Assembly: GCA_964389685.1 (NCBI GenBank)
Contig: CAYMFM010000008.1
Location: 1 to 64,000 of the forward strand
DNA: 64,000 nt
Direction: 5' to 3'
Source: G020353115 sp964389685
GTDB taxonomy: Bacteria; Bacteroidota; Bacteroidia; Bacteroidales; VadinHA17
The notes under the pieces are model-generated. The model was not told the origin of the DNA. It made no database searches and saw only the letters and a list, made by a program, of their open reading frames with translations. How positions within the stretch are numbered: the first letter of the stretch is position 1; each line of letters opens with the position of its first letter. Positions 60,731 through 64,000 of the stretch are shown here, in pieces. A program made the position numbers and the translations under genes.

Positions 60731-62236
60731 ATGGAAAAGCGTATTCTTATTGTAGGAGCCGGTATCTCGGGCCTGTCAGCCGGTTTCTATTCCCGGATTA
60801 ATGGTTACCAGACATCCATATTCGAGATGAACAGCATACCGGGAGGACTTTGTACCGCCTGGGAGCGTAAGGGATATACATTTGATATCAGCATGCACAT
60901 GCTGACTGGCTCCCTCTCCGGCCCCATCCATGAAATGTGGAAGGAGCTGGGTATTCCTTCGAAGTTTACATTCCACTACCACGATCATATTGCCCGGATC
61001 GAAGGCATGGGGAAGAAACTCATCTTTTCAACCGACAGGAAAAAGTTTAAAGAGGAGTTGCTAGCCATTTCGCCGGAGGATGCCGATCTGATCCGGGAAT
61101 TTACTCACCTTATCTTCGGGCCCGACATGATGAAAGGGATCTCTTTAAACCCAAAAGCGCTCAGGAATATTTGGGATTCACTTCGGTTGTTTTCTGCATT
61201 CCTTCCGCTGTTCAGGACGTTTGGCAAATACAACAAGATGACCATCCAGCAATTCGCGGCCCGGTTCAAGGATCCTTTTCTTCGCGAAGCGATTCGTTTT
61301 ATCGTGGATGCTCCCGGCTGGCCCATGAAGCAATTCCCTATAGTAGCACTTGCAGGATTTGTAAAAAGCGGGGTGATGGAGGCTGGAGCGCCACTTGGGG
61401 GTTCACAACAAGTGGTGTATCATATTGCTGAATTGTATAAAGAGCTTGGAGGGGAGATCCAGGTGAACAGCCGTGTAACAGACCTGATCATAGAAAATAA
61501 CCGTGTGGTAGGTATTACGCTGGAAGATGGCACACAGCACATGGCTGATCAGGTGATATGGGCTGGTGACGGACATACACTCATTTATGATATCCTGAAA
61601 GGGAAATATATCAGTGAGAAGATCAGGAACATGTATGAGAAGTGGATCCCTGTGAAACCCATTCTGCAGGTGATGATGGGTGTGAACCGGGATCTGTCTG
61701 AGGAACCCCACTGCATCATTTTTGAGGCCGATGAACCGATCACTATGGCCAGGCGGGAATACCGGTGGCTGACCGTGTTCCACCACTGTTTTGATAAATC
61801 CATGGCTCCGGAGGGCAAATCTGCAGTGGAGGTATGGTATGATACTGAATACGCACCCTGGGAGGAACTCTATAAGAACAAGGCAGAATACAAAGCAGAG
61901 AAGAAACGGATTGCAGACTATACGATTCGACAACTTGACAGGCGATGGCCCGGATTAGCTTCTCAGGTGGAAGTGATTGATGTGCCCACTCCAGCCACCT
62001 TTACCCGTTACACGGGCAACTGGAAAGGATCACCCGACGGATGGTACGTTACACCGGATAACATGGGAAATGGTGAACCTATACGTACCCTTCCGGGGCT
62101 TGAAGGATTGCAGATGATTGGCCAGTGGACAGCACCCTTTATGGGTACCGTGATGTCCGCCCTGTCCGGGCGCCAGGTCATTCAACTGATGTGCAAAAAA
62201 GAAGGCAGGAAGTTTAATACCCGGGCTGGATTATAA
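60731..62236 (+). CDS. FAD/NAD(P)-dependent oxidoreductase, CrtI/phytoene-desaturase-like
   Basis: 501 residues. N-terminal dinucleotide fold ILIVGAGISGLSAGFYSRINGY with Glu acceptor (IFEMNS), and IPGGLCTAWERKGYTFDISMHMLTG, the CrtI/amine oxidase-like FAD loop. C-terminal FAD-binding end with LEGLQMIGQWTAPFMGTVMSALSGRQV. It resembles the desaturase/isomerase-type flavoproteins (CrtI, CrtISO, all-trans-retinol saturase-like). No other carotenoid gene is in the window, so a pigment role is unproven. Likely monocistronic. Confidence 0.85.
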   Translation: MEKRILIVGAGISGLSAGFYSRINGYQTSIFEMNSIPGGLCTAWERKGYTFDISMHMLTGSLSGPIHEMWKELGIPSKFTFHYHDHIARIEGMGKKLIFSTDRKKFKEELLAISPEDADLIREFTHLIFGPDMMKGISLNPKALRNIWDSLRLFSAFLPLFRTFGKYNKMTIQQFAARFKDPFLREAIRFIVDAPGWPMKQFPIVALAGFVKSGVMEAGAPLGGSQQVVYHIAELYKELGGEIQVNSRVTDLIIENNRVVGITLEDGTQHMADQVIWAGDGHTLIYDILKGKYISEKIRNMYEKWIPVKPILQVMMGVNRDLSEEPHCIIFEADEPITMARREYRWLTVFHHCFDKSMAPEGKSAVEVWYDTEYAPWEELYKNKAEYKAEKKRIADYTIRQLDRRWPGLASQVEVIDVPTPATFTRYTGNWKGSPDGWYVTPDNMGNGEPIRTLPGLEGLQMIGQWTAPFMGTVMSALSGRQVIQLMCKKEGRKFNTRAGL

Positions 62237-62268
62237 TCCCAACCAGTAAGGTGGAATCATAATCTCGT

Positions 62269-62287
62269 CCCCCTTTTTCAAAGGGGG
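62269..62287. repeat. CCCCCTTT/AAAGGGGG hairpin
   Basis: Same palindrome as near the DUF559 genes (56875-56893), here without a nuclease gene. Sits in the 381-bp spacer 62237-62617, which also holds the REP-like palindrome at 62492. Confidence 0.7.
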
Positions 62288-62491
62288 AATCAAAGGGGGA
62301 TTTTAATTATCGCCTGGTGTATTCCGGTCAATGGTCAGTTTTCCCTTTGCATTCTGTTCGCAGTTTGACCGATTTACTATGTTGGTCTTATCCTAAAAAC
62401 ATGCCGCCCCTGACGGGGCTATTATAACTTTCCACTTCATAAATTAGAATCATTTTCACTTATCCAATTGGCGTCCAGCCGAAAATGTGTA

Positions 62492-62525
62492 ATTCGGTCT
62501 GACGGCTAAAGTCCGTCTGACCGAT
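62492..62525. repeat. REP-like palindrome, left of DUF362 gene
   Basis: ATTCGGTCTGACGG and CCGTCTGACCGAT form an imperfect hairpin with a central T-T mismatch. The same 34-bp unit, with one base difference in the loop and the same orientation, is at 63771-63804. Confidence 0.75.
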
Positions 62526-62617
62526 GGGGATATAATTGCCTTTGAACAGATATTGTTGTAACTTGCTGGAAAGAATAATATTAGACGATGTTAAATCAAT
62601 TGATAAGATAAGAACAT

Positions 62618-63685
62618 ATGGCACACAAAACCATTTCCAGGAGGGATTTCGTCGTCACCAGTTTTGTCGGTACCCTCGCATTTACAGTAGGTTGTAGCTT
62701 CAAAGATGCCAAACCCGTAGTAAGTATTGTAAAAATTAAAAACGATAACATCGGTTATGCGGTTGAAAAGGCAATTGACCTGCTTGGCGGGATCAATGAA
62801 GTTACAAGGAATAAGCAGCGCATCATGCTGAAGCCCAACCTTGTCAGCCCGGATCCAAACAGTACTACCAAAAAGGAAGTCATTGAGAATCTGGCTTTAC
62901 TGATGAAAAAGGCCGGGAAGGAAGTATGCATTGGAGAGGGCTCGGCTGCTGCACCCGGATTCAATTTTACGGATGGAGAAATATTCCACACGACAAAACC
63001 CGAAGTACTGGATCCCATGCAACAATATGTTTTTGACCAGCTCGGATATACAGAACTGGCGGAATCAATGAATATTCCACTGATTAACCTTCATTCCGGT
63101 GAACTGGTAGAAGTGGAAGTGCCGGACGGATTTGTTTTCGATAAAATCACCGTACACAAATCGCTCACTGATATTGACCTGCTGTGTTCTGTACCCATGA
63201 TGAAAACCCATGTGTTGGCTACGGTTACCCTTGGGATGAAAAACCTTATCGGTCTCTATCCGGGAAGTGTCTACTGCTCCGTAAGGTCCTGCTTACATAC
63301 CATGGCAGCAGATAAAGAATCTCCGGGTATTGCCTTTGAAATCCTGGATATGGTAAAAGCATGCACCCCGGGATTGGTTGTCATTGATGGGTCAACGGCC
63401 ATGGAAGGTAACGGGCCTTCAGACGGCGATCTGGTCAAGACCGATCTGATCATAGCAGGAACCAATCCGTTAGCGACCGATATGGTGGCCGCCCATGTTA
63501 TGGGATTTGATAAAACCGAAATTCCTACCTTTACCAGTGCAATTCAATCCGGGATGAAACCATCGGCTGTGAGTGAGATTGAGATCAGGGGGGAACGACT
63601 GGAGGATGTACAACATAAGTTTAAAAAGCCGGAGATCGTTGCATGGAATGATATTAAAAGCTGGTGGGGTGTAAACGAAGTGTAA
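62618..63685 (+). CDS. DUF362 protein with Tat-type lipoprotein signal
   Basis: 355 residues. The N-terminus has a twin-arginine motif SRRDFV (residues 7-12) and a hydrophobic stretch ending in TVGC, so it is a candidate Tat-exported lipoprotein. DUF362 domain about 35-340: IMLKPNLVSPDPNSTTKKEVIENLALLMKKAG, GEGSAA, MMKTHVLATVTLGMKNLIGLYPG, TAMEGNGPSDG and NPLATDMVAAHVMGFD. DUF362 proteins often bear ferredoxin-like Fe-S clusters; no CxxCxxC cluster is visible here. Function unknown. Flanked by REP-like palindromes at 62492 and 63771. Confidence 0.87.
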   Translation: MAHKTISRRDFVVTSFVGTLAFTVGCSFKDAKPVVSIVKIKNDNIGYAVEKAIDLLGGINEVTRNKQRIMLKPNLVSPDPNSTTKKEVIENLALLMKKAGKEVCIGEGSAAAPGFNFTDGEIFHTTKPEVLDPMQQYVFDQLGYTELAESMNIPLINLHSGELVEVEVPDGFVFDKITVHKSLTDIDLLCSVPMMKTHVLATVTLGMKNLIGLYPGSVYCSVRSCLHTMAADKESPGIAFEILDMVKACTPGLVVIDGSTAMEGNGPSDGDLVKTDLIIAGTNPLATDMVAAHVMGFDKTEIPTFTSAIQSGMKPSAVSEIEIRGERLEDVQHKFKKPEIVAWNDIKSWWGVNEV

Positions 63686-63734
63686 ACGCTGCAACATCTG
63701 GAAAAGGATCACTGATATAAAACGGAAACCCCAT

Positions 63735-63761
63735 CCGTCAGACCCGTAATGGGTCAGACGG
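63735..63761. repeat. REP-like palindrome after the DUF362 gene
   Basis: CCGTCAGACCC (63735) pairs with GGGTCAGACGG (63751) around an A-A mismatch and a GTAAT loop. It belongs to the same GTC-GAC family as the next unit. Confidence 0.7.
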
Positions 63762-63770
63762 TAGCGTGGA

Positions 63771-63804
63771 ATTCGGTCTGACGGCTATAGTCCGTCTGAC
63801 CGAT
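63771..63804. repeat. REP-like palindrome, right of DUF362 gene
   Basis: A 34-bp near-copy of 62492-62525 in the same orientation. Confidence 0.75.
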
Positions 63805-63812
63805 AGGAAAAA

Positions 63813-64000
63813 CTAAAACGCAAACGCCTTAAAGGAATGCGGTTTGAGGGTTACTTCAAACAGATTTACATCTTTCCCGAATTTCCGGTTCCGGAAGACA
63901 AATGCTTCACGGAAGGTCCCGGGGATTTCTTCCCCGGTAACAACATCTGCTATCTGTTTATATTCCCCGCTTAATACGATGTTTACCGTAACCGGTTCAT
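63813..64000 (-). CDS. partial protein C-terminus (beta-rich), cut by window end
   Basis: An open frame on the minus strand enters from the right window edge and ends with TAG at 63813-63815, giving 61 codons. The visible end alternates hydrophobic and charged residues as in a beta-sandwich (GEYKQIADVVTGEEIPG, FEVTLKPHSFKAFAF). The closing TLKPHSFKAF pattern is reminiscent of C-terminal domains of glycoside hydrolases. That is a guess; the N-terminus lies outside the window. Confidence 0.6.
   Translation of the reverse strand, partial: EPVTVNIVLSGEYKQIADVVTGEEIPGTFREAFVFRNRKFGKDVNLFEVTLKPHSFKAFAF

Overview
The window is a piece of a Bacteroidota (Bacteroidales-like) chromosome, probably metagenome-assembled. 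The evidence is a SusD/RagB lipoprotein, GldA, an UpxY-type NusG paralogue, a Wzi-like capsule protein, the long insert-bearing IspG, the eukaryote-like IleS, a zinc-finger-less DksA relative, SAM-I riboswitch control of metH, and many TAnnTTTG promoter cores with no obvious Shine-Dalgarno sites. A 100-N gap at 9838-9937 is flanked by an exact 55-bp duplication. It is almost certainly a false scaffold gap inside one small gene.

Layout. 1-12.7 kb is mostly housekeeping: a DUF4296 lipoprotein, hemerythrin, a glycosyltransferase, rpoN, asnS, a universal stress protein, a Na+/solute symporter, gldA and metK. 12.8-15.9 kb holds a small exported protein and a TonB-dependent receptor of the heme/hemoglobin type. 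15.9-20.9 kb is a surface-polysaccharide block: UpxY, a DUF2061-APS kinase fusion, an initiating sugar transferase and a Wzi-like barrel. 20.9-32.9 kb returns to core genes: an epimerase-like SDR, ribE plus histidine kinase, ileS, a DksA-like gene, lspA, a YtfJ-like protein, rnr and a patatin. An orphan susD follows, then metH-metF behind a SAM-I riboswitch, cysS-ispG and a PPC-domain lipoprotein.

The accessory part begins near 44.5 kb. An AlbA_2/Schlafen-type ATP-binding protein is followed by an 8.5-kb cassette bounded by perfect 198-bp direct repeats. Each repeat contains the 3' part of a tRNA(CAU) gene plus its downstream flank, and only the right copy belongs to an intact tRNA. The cassette encodes an AraC regulator and seven enzymes (aldo/keto reductase, two alpha/beta hydrolases, an NTF2-like protein, a type-B carboxylesterase, a CMD-family protein and a cupin). 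Six of the seven carry export signals. No integrase is present, but paired short direct repeats like integrase arm sites lie just inside the ends. This is the best candidate in the window for an undescribed system.

From 55.9 to 60 kb, mtnP, a class II aldolase and mtnA together suggest a methylthioadenosine/5'-deoxyadenosine salvage route of the DHAP-shunt type. Two small DUF559 nuclease genes, each embedded in hairpin-forming repeats, interrupt this block. The window closes with a YihX-like HAD phosphatase, a CrtI-like oxidoreductase, a DUF362 Tat/lipoprotein between REP-like palindromes, and the 3' end of an unidentified beta-rich protein.

Methionine and SAM metabolism is over-represented (metK, metF, metH, SAM-I riboswitch, mtnP, mtnA, aldolase). 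Function calls rest on motif recognition from the translated sequence. No database search was possible.
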